Below are positions 1 to 13,051 of a stretch of DNA of 64,000 bases, one piece after another. The notes under the pieces were generated by a model. It was not told where the DNA came from, did no database searches, and saw nothing but the letters and a program-made list of their open reading frames with translations. The translations under genes were made by a program, and so were the position numbers. Source of the stretch: Hemicordylus capensis (lineage: Eukaryota > Chordata > Lepidosauria > Squamata > Cordylidae); assembly GCF_027244095.1 (NCBI RefSeq), contig NC_069657.1, positions 4,536,001 to 4,600,000 of the forward strand, in the 5' to 3' direction. Each line of letters starts with the position of its first letter. Positions within the stretch are counted from its first letter, which is position 1.

Positions 1-1073
1 TGGTTGTTGACTCTACTATACCGGGGTCTACGACCGAGTCTGCTAGATTGGCCCCCAAAGGTCCATCCAGTCCAGTGCCCCATTCCTAAAGAGTTCCAGC
101 CAAATGGCCCAGAAAGTTCACAAGTAGAACATGAGTGTGATACCTTGCAATGTTTGTCCCTAGCATCATGCTACTAGACCTTTGTTAACAGAAACTTAGT
201 AAATTAGGCTGTATCCTTCAGTATTTCATAGTTCTAAAGAAATTCACCTTGTAAAAGCCAAGCAGGAAAAGTGGAGGAGGGGAAATGTAAAGCGTACTGT
301 CTAAAGATAGTGGCTTTCGCTGCGTATAAAGCACAGAGTATTTTCCTATCAGTCAAGACCCTGACAGGCAAAATTCTGCTGAAGTTCAGGGAAAATAGCT
401 TTTTTCCAAGTTCTTTGATGTTAGACATCAGGAGGTTATCTTAAATTCAGTCCTCTTCCTTTCAGGTAACTACAGGCATAACTGTATTTAACCTCTATTT
501 TTTAAGGGTGTCATCTTAAATGCAGAGTCATCTTCTATTCAGGTAAATATGGTACATATTCTCTTCAGCTTAAAAAAAATGTGATTTCATCCACCAATTT
601 TTTTTTCTATTTCTTTGACAAAACAGTGCCATTATGCTTTTCTGCCAGTCTTTTTTTGCATTCGTCAATATCTCAGATTCAAAATTCACACAGGTCCTTA
701 TTCACCTTTTCCCCAACTGGGCATCCAGAGTTTAGTAGCCCAGATATAAAAAGTATTATTTGGTTGTATATTACTTAACATGGAAGAGGCACAGATTTCA
801 GATTGCTGAAATACATTGTCATTGCTTGTTTTTGAAGCCAAATTATTTTTATTACACTCCAGTGTAAATTAATATGGACTAGACATGTATGTAGGATTCT
901 TCTCATTATAGATTAAGTACAGTATTGCAGGTCTTGCACTGAGCCTGTTCTCCAATTCAATCTGAAATTAGGCGATTGCCCAACTACTGAATGGGTCTAA
1001 TCACAGGACAGTTGTACTTCTCTGTGCTGAATTTTGTAGCCATATTAATCTTAAGACTCTTTAAAAATTGCAG
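1..1073. other. Non-coding sequence upstream of the SOUL-like exons
   Basis: AT-rich unique-looking sequence. The missing first exon of the SOUL-like gene might lie here or further left; I see no convincing one. Confidence 0.4.
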
Positions 1074-1215
1074 CTTGGTGAAGTATTGTATGAAAAACGC
1101 CATTATGAAAAGGCAAAATGGGCTTGTGTCAAAGTACAAGAAGATCAATATGAACAGAGCATATGCCTTGGATTCATGAAGATTATGAGATACATTTGTG
1201 AGCAGAATTCCTCAG
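1074..1215 (+). CDS. SOUL/HEBP-like exon (HEBP2 exon 2 equivalent)
   Basis: The exon is 142 bp, preceded by TTGCAG and followed by GTAATC. It encodes about 47 residues starting LGEVLYEKRHYEKAKWACVK and ends in phase 1, which the next exon completes as Gly. Confidence 0.85.
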
Positions 1216-4200
1216 GTAATCTCCTCCTCCTCCAAGTATTCTGACATGATCATTTTCTGATATTCCTGTACAGATGTCTTCCATCAGTACATGTATACAT
1301 ATATTGAAGATATGTAGGTGCACAAAAGAGGTCCACAATTTTGGCTTGCCCTCCGTCATAAAGCCAAAACAGGAGTCTCCCACCAAGCAAGCCCGCTCTG
1401 CTTAAGAATGCGAGGCACACATGAGTGGGGGCTTCCTTGGCCACTGCTCAACGGCAGGGTCAAGCACTGTCCAAGCAGTGGCAAAATTGATAGCACCCAC
1501 CCACACCCACTTCCTGTTCCCGAGTAGGAACAGGAAAGCAGGGGGACTTGCTTGGCCACTGCTCACCGGTTCCCCAGCTCCAATGTTGGGAGGAAGGCTG
1601 GGGCTTGTCATTGGATGGCACCGTGTTGCAATGGTGAATGTGGCAAGTGAGGCAAGCAAAATTATGAATGCCTGTATGTATTATGCACATACACAGACCA
1701 GTTTTAAATGTCCCATCCTGCAGAGAAGTTAGAAGAATAAAGCCAGAAATTCCTTCCTCCCTACCACAAGAGGAGTAAGTCTTAAAATGCTGCATTTTTA
1801 CTCTGTAGTCTGTGCCAGTTTAATATCACTAAGTGGCTAATAGAAGCCTGCTGGTGGAAGGAAGAGGAAAGACTTCATCTGGCCTTGGCAGACCCCAGAG
1901 TGAGAGGCTGGGGTCCCTGCCTGGCTGCTGCCTCCTCTTCTGCTTCTCACTTCGTTTGCCATCTGTTCCAGCAAGGACTGTCTGTGGTGGGGAGTTTTTG
2001 CAGGACTGGGGCCAGAGGTGACTGGGCAGTTTTAGTTCCTGTGTTCCACCTATTGGAGCTGCTACTGCCCAGGACTATATAGGCACGCTGCCAGTGGCGG
2101 CAGGCCCGCCACCAGCGGGGTCACCACCAAAGGGGCACCCCTTCGGGGGAGAACGAGGGTGAGGGCCAGATCCTCTGTTTAAGTATTAGATTAGGGAGGA
2201 GCTACTCAACAGTAGAGCTTTTGTTTAGCTGTTTTTAGAACTGGCCTGAAATTCCTACAATGTATTTGGGTTCATCTGGAGATGGGGAGATAGGGGGCGC
2301 CTTTGGAGCAGCTATCCCAGTGGTGGTGGTGGGGAATAGAAGGAGTAACATTGTCAGGTCAGCAGGCCGTTCCAGGGGAAGGGTGGTCAGAAATTTAACT
2401 GCTGTCCCCGCTTCTGGCTGTCCTGCCAGTTCTCTGACCTCAGGGAGCACTGCCAACAAACCACATAGCCTTATCCTGCTTCTCTGCAAAGCCAGGTCAG
2501 TCCAAAATAAATCTGAACTCATCCGTGATTTGATTATGGATGAAGGGGCCGACCTGGTGTGTATTACCAAGACTTGGTTGGGGGAGGCAAGTGGCCCAGT
2601 TTGGGCCCAGCTTCTCCCTCCAGGATATTCTGTAGAGGAGCAGGTGAGGGGACGTGGGTGGGGAGGTGGAGGGCTGTGGTCTATAAGGATAACATCTCCC
2701 TTACTAGGATCCCTGTTAGGGTATCGGATCATATTGAATGTGTGTACTTGAGTTTGGGGACCAGGGATAGATTGGGACTTCTGTTGGTGTACCGACCGCC
2801 CCGCTGCCCAACAGATTCCCTTACTGAGCTCATGGACTTGGTCACGGAACTTGCGTTGGAGTCTCAGACTTTTGGTGCTGGGGGACTCCAATGTTCATTT
2901 TGGGACCAATTTGTCCAGGGCAGCTCAGGAGTTCATAGCAGCCATGACAACTATGGGCCTATCCCAAGCGGTCTCTGGATCGACACATACTGCAGGTCAC
3001 ATGCTTGATTTGGTCTTTTACTCTGATTAGGGTGGTGTTCCATGGGTGGGGACTCCCGTGATTTCCCCATTGTCATGGATGGGCCACCATCTGGTTAAGG
3101 TTGCTTACGGCCACTTCCCACCTCCGCAGGAGCAAGGGGCCTATTAGAAAGGTCCGCCCGAAGAGGTTATTGGATCCGGTAGGATTCCAAGAAGCCTTGG
3201 AGGGATTTAATGTTGGCTTTGCCAGTAATCCTGTTGATCCCTGGTTGAGAATTGGAACAACTTGCTCACCAGGGCAGTAGACACGATTGCTCCTAAGCGT
3301 CCCCTCCAACCTGCTTCAAAACTGGCCCCTTGGTATACGGAAGATCTATGGGGGCTGAAGCAGCAAGGTAGGCGACTGGAGCAAGAGACGACTCGAATCC
3401 AACAGATTGCGACATAGAGCACATTTAAAGATCTATGCTCAGGCAATTCGTGTGGCAAAGAAGCAGTTCTTTTCTGCCCGTATTGCCTCTGCAAGTTCAT
3501 GTCCGGCGAAGTTGTTCAGGGTTGTGAGGGGACTAGTATCTGTGCCCCCTCCCTTGAACCAGAATTTGGAGTCATCAGTTACCTGCTGCAATGTGTTTAA
3601 AGAGTTTTTCACAGATAAAATATCTCGGATTTGGGCTGACCTAGATGGAGACTCCACAATTAATTTGATATCTGAGCTGGAGGTGCCCAACAACTCCTCT
3701 TATGCAACTCGACTGGATCAGTTTCAGTTTGTGACTCCTGAGGATGTGGACAAGCTGCTTGGAGCGGTGAGGTCTACCACTTGCTCTCTTGACCCTTGCC
3801 CAACATGGCTTGTTCTATCTAGCAGGGAGGCTGTTGTAGAAAGCCTGGTGGAAATCATAAATGCTTCTCTGAGGGAGGGCAGGATGCCTCCTTGTCTCAG
3901 GGAGGCAGTTATTATACCTCTTCTAAAGAAACCTGCGTTAGATCCCTCAGAGTTGAGCAATTATAGGCCTGTTTCCAACCTCCCATGGTTGGGCAAGGTA
4001 AATGAGAAGGTGGTGGCCTCTCAGCTCCAGGAGGAAAGTGATTATCTAGACCCATTTCAAACTGGTTTTCAGGCGGGCTCTGGGGTGGAGACTGCCTTGG
4101 TCAGCCTGATGGATGCTCTCCAATTGGGAATTGACAGAGAAAGTGTGACTGTTGGTCCTTTTGGATCTCTCGGCGGCTTTCGATACTATCTGGAATGTCT

Positions 4201-7200
4201 GAGTGTGTTGGGGGTGGGAGGCACAGTTTTACAGTGGTTCCGCTCCTACCTTTTGGACAGATTCCAGATGGTGTTGATTGAAGATTTTTGCTCTTCGAGA
4301 TCTGAGCTTAAGTACGGTGTCCCTCAAGGCTCCGTACTTTCTCCAATGCTTTTTAATATCTCCATGAAACCGCTGGGAGAGATCATCAGGGGATTTGGAG
4401 CTGGGTGTTACCAGTATGCTGATGACACCCAGATCTACTTCTCCATGTCAACTTCTTCAGGAGCTGGCATATCCTCCCAAAATGCCTGCCTGGAAGCAGT
4501 AATGGGCTGGATGAAGGAGAATAAACTGAAACCGAATCCAAATAAGACGGAGGTATTTATTGTGCGGGGTCAGAACCCTAGAGATGGTTTCGTTCTACCT
4601 TTTCTAGATGGGGTCACACTTCCCCAAAAGGAACAGGTTTGCAGTCTGGGAGTACTTCCGGATTCACACCTCTCTGGTTTCAAAGTTGAGGCGGTGGCCA
4701 GGGATGCTTTCTATTAGCTTTGGCTGATACGCCACCTGCGCCCGTTTCTCGAGATCAATGACCTCAAAACAGTGGTACATTTGTTGGTAACCTCCAGACT
4801 TGACTTCTGTAATGCATTCTACATGGGGCTGCCTTTGTACATAGTCTGGAAACTTCAGTTGGTTCAGAATGTGGCAGCCAGGTTGGTCTCTGGGTCATCT
4901 CGGAGAGACCACATCACTCCTTTGTTGATAGAGTTACACTGGCTGCCTACAGGTTTCTGGGCAAAGTACAAAGTGCTAAGCCTAAACGGCTTAGGCCATG
5001 GGTATTTGAGAGAACGTCTTCTTCATTATGAGCCCCACCATCCATTACGGTTGTCTCTGGAGGTCCATCTCCAGTTGCCGGCAGTTCGTCTGGTGGCCAC
5101 ACGGAGACAAGCCTTCTGGGTTGCTGCCCCGGGACTATGGAATGCACTCCCTATTGAGATACGATCCTCCCCATCTCCTACAATTTTTAAAAAATATTTT
5201 AAAAACCATCCTTTTTCTCAGGCTTTTTCAGCTTCTTAATAATATATAGGTGTTTAATTCTGTGATTGATTTTTAAATTGTTAGCTTTTAATTGTTTAAT
5301 TTTTTATGTGTTTTTAACTGTTTTATCATTGTGAACTGCCCAGAGACAAGAGTGTGGGGCAGTATAAAAGTGTAATGAATGAATGAATGAATGAATGAAT
5401 GAATGAATGAAAAATAAATAAATAAGATGTCCCAGACAGGTTATTAACTCCATAAGGGCAGAAAATTACTAATGATCAAATTATTTTTTCAGGACTGTAC
5501 TTGGGGATGACCATTCCAATTGTGACCATTGTTCACACAAGTGAAACTACAACAGACATCACAAGATTTGTAACAGTAGCATATTACCTTCCAGGTGAAC
5601 TACAAGAGCAACCACCTGAGCCCGATGATCCTGATATCATCATTGAAGAGTGGCCTCCGGCCATTATTTATGCCAGGTAAGAATCAGTGGTTCCCAACCT
5701 GTTTGACTCTAGTTACCTGAAAGTAGCACCATGATAGCCCTATAACACTACAGTACTTTCTACAGAAATAAATTGAAAAATTCAAAACAAACTTCTACTA
5801 TCAGACTTTTCATATTCACTTTTGCTGGGAATCCAACCATTGCAGCGTTACTGCAAAGTCTGAAGGCACTGAAGATAAACAAGTGCCAGATAATTGGTTC
5901 TTCCCTCCCATCAAAAAGACTTTGCTTCATTTAATTAATTTAAATACTTTGCAAACGCTGTGAGCATGATGAGGGTTACTTCTGTGATCGGAAGGCTGGG
6001 ACACTTTCATTCCAATTATGGAAGCAAATGCCCTCATGCTTATGGTATTTGCCTTTTCAGAAAAATGAAGGGAGAGCATGCAGACTGTGAGGATTCCCGA
6101 CATGTCAGCACTGGGGTGGGGCTTCCAAGCATACTCTGTGATGCTGTACCCGAATAGAGCATCACTGTTTTCCTACATCTGAACAGGTCTCCCAACATGG
6201 CCCTATTCAGATTATAAAGGTCCCTTTTGTCTCTTCATTTGCATCTGTATTTGGTGCTTTTCGTTTTTCTTCACCAGTTCATATTATCCAAACTACCATC
6301 ATTTGTTGCATCACAAATGAACAAGGAAGGAGCAAAGAGCCTGCACACTCGGCAGGAGTTTCTGAGAAGGGTATCCATAACCAGGATGCCTCCACACAAA
6401 AAGGCTGTGGCTCCAGTTGCTATCTCCCTCACTTCTGAGCAGAGTGTCAGAAGACGATCTGAAGGAATTAGCAGGTTCATAGGGGAGCGTGCCCTTCAGG
6501 ATTCAGCCCCATCTAGACATCTTTTGGATGTGCTAGACATGCCCTAGATGTAATTTTCAGAAATGGCAGCCCTTTAAGGAACTCTTTCCCAGAGTTTCTC
6601 CTGAATGGCAATTCCTGCTTGCTTCCCTCTGTATAGTATATTGCCACATCTGTCTTCAAGAGCACTATTTTTTGCATCAAAAAGCCTTTGGAAATCAATG
6701 CAAAAATCAGCTTCGCACAGAACCGCTGTTCCCTCTAAGGCATGCGCATGTGTGCACGCTCACACATTTTCTGATGTCCGCTCAGTTAATTTTAGATCTT
6801 GCTCAGGTTGAATAACAAAGGCCCCACTCTGAAGGCATGGGTACACACACTGCCTTCCAGAACAAAATTCATTGCGCACATAGATGAAAAAATTACAAAG
6901 AACACTGCACAGAACTGAGTATTGCAAGCAGAATTTGGCACCAATAAATATCTCTGCTTCCACTCCCATCCCCCGATTTCTCGATCTCTCTCTCTCCCTC
7001 TTTCTCTCTCACACACTCACACCACGTTTCTAGCCTGTATGGAGTCAGAAATAGGTTTGCATGTTTGGCTATAACACTAAGAACATGGTAGCAATGTGTG
7101 TCAAATAATAACATAGAATTTTATTACTGACTATTAACAGGGGCTTCAGAGGAGTCACTAATGAAGATTCGATTGCAAGAGAAATAAGTCTGCTGACAGA

Positions 7201-7312
7201 ACTTCTGGAGCATCCTGAGCTGTGTTTGCAAGATACCTTTATAGTTGCAGGGTACACAAATCCAGCAGCTGCAAATCGACAAAATGAAATTTGGTTTTTT
7301 GAAAGACCATAG
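1074..7312 (+). CDS. SOUL/HEBP2-like heme-binding protein (partial, last three coding exons)
   Basis: Three exons at 1074-1215, 5493-5676 and 7141-7312 have AG/GT borders and compatible phases (1, then 2), ending at a TAG. Together they read as the C-terminal part of a SOUL/HEBP protein. The first exon gives an LYEKRHYEKAKW segment, matching the YEIRHYGPAKW region of HEBP2; its His lines up with the one proposed to contact heme in SOUL. The second gives LGMTIPIV (MTAPV in HEBP2) and a LPGELQEQPPEPDD segment. The third ends in AGYTNPAAANRQNEIWFFERP, matching the YTAGYNSP...NEVWLIQ ending. The family is cytosolic, binds tetrapyrroles and, for HEBP2, is linked to mitochondrial permeability. The exon structure matches HEBP2 exons 2-4, so the N-terminal exon should lie upstream; I could not identify it in 1-1073. 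The 5493 intron hosts a LINE. Family assignment is firm; which paralogue (HEBP1, HEBP2 or a reptile/bird SOUL) is not. Confidence 0.85.
1216..2089. other. SOUL-like intron sequence
   Basis: No exon seen. The part 1320-1740 is GC-richer with several short antisense ORFs and may be an old unclassified repeat. Confidence 0.35.
2090..5432 (+). mobile_element. L2-clade LINE, near full length, inactive
   Basis: The sequence carries an AP endonuclease start (KARSVQNKSELIRDLI, then CITKTWLGE) at about 2480-2600. A reverse transcriptase follows at 3407-4717, with LLKKPALDPSELSNYRPVSN, VPQGSVLSPMLFN and the catalytic YADD box. A C-terminal region at 4772-5239 has VTSRLDFCNAFYMGLPL, HITPLLIELHWLP and LWNALPIEIRSSPS. 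The 3' tail is a GAATGA repeat (5377-5432) after AACTGCCCAGAGACAAGAG. The frame is broken several times: the endonuclease shifts near 2700, the RT first-Asp region (DNA for DLSAAFDT at about 4164-4187) is out of frame with the rest of the RT, and a stop follows AFY at 4717. It lies in the SOUL-like intron, same strand. Confidence 0.88.
5493..5676 (+). CDS. SOUL/HEBP-like exon (HEBP2 exon 3 equivalent)
   Basis: The exon is 184 bp, between TTTTTTCAG and GTAAGA. It encodes LYLGMTIPIVTIVHTSETTT, an acidic stretch PPEPDDPDIIIEEWPP, and IIYAR, with the last Arg codon split by the following intron. It starts about 60 bp after the 3' tail of the L2 insertion. Confidence 0.87.
7141..7312 (+). CDS. SOUL/HEBP-like terminal coding exon
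   Basis: The exon follows TATTAACAG and reads 57 codons to TAG, including REISLLTELLEHPELC and NEIWFFERP. No canonical AATAAA was seen in the next few hundred bases before the CR1 repeat at 7792, so the 3' UTR end is not placed. Confidence 0.87.
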
Positions 7313-7791
7313 TTGGCTATTCATGAGCTATAAGATAGCCAAGTTCTGTTTACTACTGACACATGAAAATGTGCAAGTGATCCTAATTAGGCTAGCTGAA
7401 AGGATTAAGAATTTTACTTAGCCATCAACTTTATAAAATAGATTTCTTAAGATACATGATTACATTCTACCAGTATAGCCTGACTGACAAACCAGCTCAA
7501 TTCCTCCGCTGTTATAACAAGGTAAACTTGAAACGTTTACTGCCTGTTTTCAAGGGTTTTTTCCCCTAGTTGCAGCATCAGTTATGTATAGCTATTGTGA
7601 AACTTCTAGCACTTTTCCCAGGCTGAGACAATTCAAACAGAAGTGATGGTGTATTTAAGTGGCCAACCAAATCTAAAGGTAAAAGGATCAGTTCTTACAG
7701 TCATTTGACATATTGAAGTTAACACAACTTGGCTCATATTGCAACTAGAAAAGTCTCAGGCACCTAGAGTCATGAAGCATTTCTTCAGCCT
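7313..7791. other. 3' flank of the SOUL-like gene
   Basis: AT-rich sequence between the SOUL stop codon and the CR1 fragment. It presumably contains the 3' UTR; nothing else seen. Confidence 0.35.
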
Positions 7792-8040
7792 TGTGTAGAA
7801 GAGGTGTAGAAGAGGGCAACCAAGATGATCAGGGGCCTAGTATCCTTACAAGGCAAGGATACACAACTGGTGCTTTTTAGTTTAGAAAAAAGGCAACAAA
7901 GGGGAGACATGATAGAAGTTTATAAAATTATGCATGGTATGAAGAAAGTTGACAGATGAAATTTTCTCCCTCTCGCATAACACTAAAACCAGGGGTCATC
8001 CCATGAAACTGATTGCCAAGACATTTAGGACCAACAAAAT
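7792..8040 (+). mobile_element. CR1-like LINE 3' fragment, left part (split copy)
   Basis: The sequence matches the CR1 C-terminal coding signature ([20 protein letters not shown]-like), followed by an ACCAGGGGTCATCCCATGAAA stretch also present at 49317-49345. It resumes at 14802 with TTTTCACACCACGCATAATC, so one CR1 copy was split by later insertions. Confidence 0.8.
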
Positions 8041-8290
8041 CCCCTGCTAACTTGGCAAAGAGGCACCTTTTAACATGGTGGTTCTCTTTATTTAGCAGGG
8101 GGAGAGTAACTGGCCCTATCCACCCGCAGCACAGGACCTCCAGTGACTGTTGCTGGTGTCTAGCTTATGTTTCTTTTAGATTTTGAGCCCTCTGGGGACA
8201 GGGATCCATTTTATTTATTTATTATTTCTCTGTGTAAACCACCCTCAGCCATTTTTGGAAGGGCAGTATAGAAATTGAATAAATGAATGA
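8041..8290 (+). mobile_element. L2-tailed SINE-like unit, copy 1
   Basis: It starts CCCCTGCTAAC, has an internal TTTAGCAGGGGGAGAGTAAC, and ends in a tail TGTAAACCACCCTCAGCC...GGGCAGTATAGAAATTGAAT plus GAATGA repeats. The same unit with the same start recurs at 9414, 17976 (reverse) and 62710. Confidence 0.75.
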
Positions 8291-9413
8291 AAAGTAAGTA
8301 CTTTATCTGATGCCTGGAGCCGAGGACATCTCTCATTGGGTTATCCTTTCCACGTGCTCCCAGGCAGGACTAATCAAAATTTGTTACTAGCATTAAGAGC
8401 CCCGGACAGATAACCCCACCCCGTTCTTTTAGTCCTGCAGTCGCTCCTAGGCAGAGATCATTCGTATTGCTCTTTACAAAATCTTGCTTTTATCTTTATT
8501 CAGTTTTCTTTGTGCGTATTTCCCTTCCTAAGATCTTTATCTTCTTTAACAAACAAACAAAAAAACCTGCGCCTTTTCTTTCCGCTTTTTTCTCTATCCT
8601 CCTCAACTGTTGTGTCTCTCTTCCCCTGCACTATGGAGCGTCGCCAGGCTATTAGACACATTTTAGTGCCCAGGGGAGGACAAACGGAGGGCTTCCCGTT
8701 CGCCACTCGAGCGCCGGGATCGGCCCCTGTATCGTCACCATTAGTGGCGGCGCCATTAACAGCTGCGCAGGAGGGATGCCGAATCGGGTCCTTCGAGTGC
8801 TGTGGGCATAGGCACCGGTCCAGGTCTATCTCTGCTCACCCACACAATGTGAACCGCGGTGAGAGCAAGGGGAGATGCAAGCCTGGATAGTGCTGGCCAG
8901 ACTTCGGTCTCGTTCCCGCCCATTCCAGAGCTCAGAGAGCCGGGTCATACCGCTTCTGCCACTGCAACCTCTAGCGGCTCTGCAACTGCTTCTGCAAATG
9001 GCGGCTTGACAATTTCGGCAGGAAACCTGGGATCTGCCGCTATTCCAAGCCGCGCTTCTTCAACTGACCATCAGGGAGCTGGCCCCGCAGCAGAAAGACC
9101 AGTGAGATCCCTCCTTGTCACGGCTAGCCAGGGACCTCCAGTAAATGACCCTCCAGTAACTGTTACTCAACCTATTCAGAATGTGTCTTCCCAAGCCATT
9201 AGTCTCTCTTTAGATATGCCGTCTACTTGGCAGGACTGGATTAAAGAGACCTTTGCTGTGTCTCGTAGGGAGGTGGTTAAAAAAGGGAAGAAATCCAAGA
9301 AAAGGGTTAGGGAACGTGTATATACGTCCTCTTCTGAGGAGTCCACTTCTCAGGCACCCAGGAAAGTAATACGCAAGAGAAGGCATGCTAACATTGAGAG
9401 ACGCAACTTTTTA

Positions 9414-9698
9414 CCCCTGCTAACTGGGCCAAGAGGCACCTTTTAACGTGGTGATTCTCTTTATTTAGCAGGGGGAGAGTAACTGGCCCTATCCACCCCC
9501 AGCACAGTATTTCCAGTGACTGTTGCTGGTGTGTGTCTTATGTTTCTTTTTAGAATGTGAGCCCTTTGGGGACAGGGAGCCATCTTATTTATTTGTTATT
9601 TCTCTTTGTAAACCGCCCTGAGCCATTTTTGGAAGGGTGGTATAGAAATCGAATTATTATTATTATTATTAGTAGTAGTAGTAGTAGTAGTAGTAGTA
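9414..9698 (+). mobile_element. L2-tailed SINE-like unit, copy 2 (inside DIRS A)
   Basis: It starts CCCCTGCTAACTGGG and ends in GGGTGGTATAGAAATCGAA followed by ATT and AGT triplet repeats. It is inserted in the gag-like part of DIRS A, so it is younger than that element. Confidence 0.8.
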
Positions 9699-12661
9699 TC
9701 TCCTCAAGACGTGGTTGTCTTAGGCGGGGGTGGTTGCTCATCGGAGGGGTCTGGGGAGAGTCACCGGATATTACACCTAGTAACCTCTTGCCTCCGCTTC
9801 CCCCAAGTGAGCCCATTCGCCCTGACGGGCCGATCTCCCCAACTCCTTCATGAGCGGGAGCGGGAGCGGTACCGGTTAATATTCCAGATCCGGGAGTACC
9901 TGTTAATATTCAAATCCTGTGGTTCCAACACCGATTTCCATGCCTAACCCTCGGCCGGAAATACTTTTAGACCTATTTGACAAAGAAGAGGGAGAGTGGT
10001 CGGATGACCAGGACAATCCTGCATCCACACTATCTCAAAGATTATTTTCTCAAGAGGATTTGAGTCCCCACATGTCTAGGGCCATTAATGCATTAGACTT
10101 TCAAACACCTGTGGCCACTGAGTCTGTTCCTCCTACTAAGGGCTCACTGGTTTTTCCTAAACTTAAGAGTAAGGAGTTGCTGTTACCTCTCCCAGAACTT
10201 CTGGCCGATACGGTTAGGGAGGAGTGGCTACTTCCATCGTCTAATCGTAAATCGTTGGCAGTGGCCAATAAGTACTACTCATTCCAACAAGAGGCTATGG
10301 ACATGTTTAAAGTGCCTTTAACAGATGTCCCGGTAGTTGCCCTTCTAAATGGGGCTTTACTGCCTAAGGATGGAGAATCAGCCCTGAAAGACTAAAATGA
10401 TAAGAAACTGGAAGCTTCTTTCAAAAGGGCTAATGAGGCCTCTTCTCTGTCCATTAGGGCCTCGGCGGCGGCATCAATGTTGTTGCGGGCCTCTATAGTC
10501 TGGTTAGATGACCTTATTCAGGACCCCTCTACAGATGTGTTTAATTTAAGGCACCAACTCATAAAGATTCAAAAGGCGCAAGCCTTTGTCTCAGATGCAA
10601 CCCTAGACGCTATAAGAGTCTCATCCAGGGCTTCCACAGCTACAGATGTGGGACTGCATAACTTGTGGCTAAAACATTGGCCTGTGGATGAGAATTCAAG
10701 GGTCAATTTGGCCTCTGTTCCCTTTGATGGGGTTAAATTTTGGGGGGAGGAAGCCCTTAAAGAGGTGTTGGTAGAGTCTAAAGACAAGCGTAAGACCATG
10801 CCCCTTCCATCCATCCCACGTAAACAGGAACGTCCTCCTCCCAGAAGGGCTTTTCAGTTCCAGTACCAGCCCTTTCGATCTTTCTGACCCTCCTTTCGAG
10901 GGAGGGACAGGGATTAGAGATTCCAATGACCCCAATGGGGCAGAGAGCAAGGCGGTAGGCCCTTCAACCAGGGCAGACAAGCCTTTGCCAATCAACCTAA
11001 GTCTCAAAAACAGCAATGACTCCCCATCGGGCTCTCTGGGGGGTCGCCTGTCAGCCTTCTTTCAAAAATGGCAGGAAACAACTACGGACTTGTGGGTACT
11101 CTCAACAGTGTAGTGGGGCTACAAGACAAAACTAACATCCTTACCACCTGACAGATTTTTACCGACCCCAAGGTCACGTTGGCTTACCACACATGTAGGC
11201 CTTCTGGGTGCCATTCAACACTTAAGGGATATAGGGGTTATAGAATTGGTTCCAACCAAACAACAGGGGCAGGGAATCTATTCCATAATCTTCACGGTTC
11301 CCAAGAAGGACAGATCTCTCAGAGCTGTTCTGGACTTGAAGTTCTTGAACCGGTGGATCCCCAAGTGCAGATTTCGCATGGAGTCTCTTCGCACCATAAC
11401 GGAAGCGTTACAACATCTGGACCTCTTAGCTTCGATAGATCTAAAGGAAGCTTACTTACACATTCCGATAGATCCAGAAAGTCATCATCTCCTGCGTTTC
11501 AAATACAACGGAGTGCATTACCAGTACAGGGCGCTTCCGTTTGGTCTGTCCTCAGCCCTAAGAATTTTCACCAAGGTACTGGCACCTGTGATCGCACATC
11601 TAAGGCTACAGGGGGTTCGTATTTTTTGTTATCTTGGCGACCTGCTTTTAAGGTTTCCCTCAGAACTGTCTGCTACAAGAGACCTTCAACTAACTCTTCG
11701 CACATTGGAACAGCACGGATTCCAAATAAACATAGTAAAAAGTCACCTGAAACCATCTTCCAGGATGCAACATTTGGGCGTCCTAATAGACACAGGAAGG
11801 GATTGCCTATTCCTACAAGAAGAACGTATCGAGACCCTAAAGGAAGAGATATCGGAGGTGCTGGCAGCTCGTCAGGCAAAGCTACTGTCGTTGGCACGTC
11901 TCCTTGGCCTAATGGTGGCCACTTGGATGCAGCCCCATTCGCCAGATTTCATCTGCGACCGCTACAATGGTTTCTACTAAGATTCAGGGAACCCATTTCG
12001 AAGAGGGTCAACATAACCATCCTTGTTCCCCAGGACATACTGGTGTCCCTGCGGTGGTGGCTACTGGATTCCAACATTCAAAGAGGCAAGGAGTTCCTCG
12101 ACCCAGCCCGGTTTTTGATCACGACCGATGCCAGCAAGACCGGCTGGGGAGCACATTGTCACCACAGAACAGCCCAAGGCCGTTGGTCACAAGCCGAGAG
12201 TGTCCACAGCATCAATTGGTTGAAGCTGAGGGCCATTCATCTTGCCTTGTTGGCATTCAATGACCTGATTACCAGCTGCCACGTGTTGATAAGAACAGAC
12301 AACACAACAGCGAAGGCCCACATAAAAAGACAGGGGCGGGGGGGAGACCAAGTCTCGCTCTCTTCAGGTGGAAGCATCCCTGATAATGGCTTGGGCTGAG
12401 GTTCACCTGGCCTCAATCATAGCCCACCATGTTCAAGAGGATCTCAACTCAATAGCAGACTGGCTGAGTCAAGAGCAGCTCCTGCCCAGGGAGTGGGCGC
12501 TCAACAGGAGGGTCTTTCAGATGATCGTGCGACGCTTTCACACCCCAAGAGTCAACCTGTTTGCCTCAGCACTGAACGCACAGCTCACCAGGTTCTTCAC
12601 CCGATTTCCCTGCCCACAAGCAGAAGGAATAGATGCCCTAGCAGCGAGATGGCCTCCAGAG

Positions 12662-13051
12662 TAGGGGTGTGCACGGAACCGCCAAACTGCGGTCCGGTAC
12701 TGGGGTGGCTTTAAGAGCGGGGGGAGGGTTTACTTACCCCTCCCGCCGCTTTCCCGCTCTGGCGCCGTAATTTCAGAAGTAATTGGGGCAGCAGGATACC
12801 TCTCTGCCGCCCCTTCCCCGCTGTCGCTTTTAAAAACTCCCAGGAGTCCTTTGTGCGCATGCACATCGTGGACTCCTGAAATTCTGAAATTACTTCTGAA
12901 ATTACAGCGCCAGAGCGGGAAAGCGGCGGGAGGGGTAAGTAAACCCTCCCCCCACTCTTAAAGCCACCCCCCACCCGAACCGGACCGCCCAGGTCCGGAC
13001 TGGTCTGGAGGCCTTTACAATGGCCTCCAGACCGGTCCGGGCCCATCCCTA
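12662..13051. mobile_element. hAT MITE with long inverted repeats
   Basis: The 390-bp element has ends TAGGGGTGTGC and GCCCATCCCTA and is flanked by an exact 8-bp duplication CTCCAGAG at 12654-12661 and 13052-13059. Most of it folds back on itself. The 8-bp duplication and termini place it in the hAT superfamily. It has no transposase and is inserted in DIRS A. Confidence 0.88.

Noticed and set aside
3407-4717. A 436-codon ORF as a host gene
   Set aside because: It carries L2 reverse transcriptase motifs including YADD and lies in a LINE with a repeat tail.
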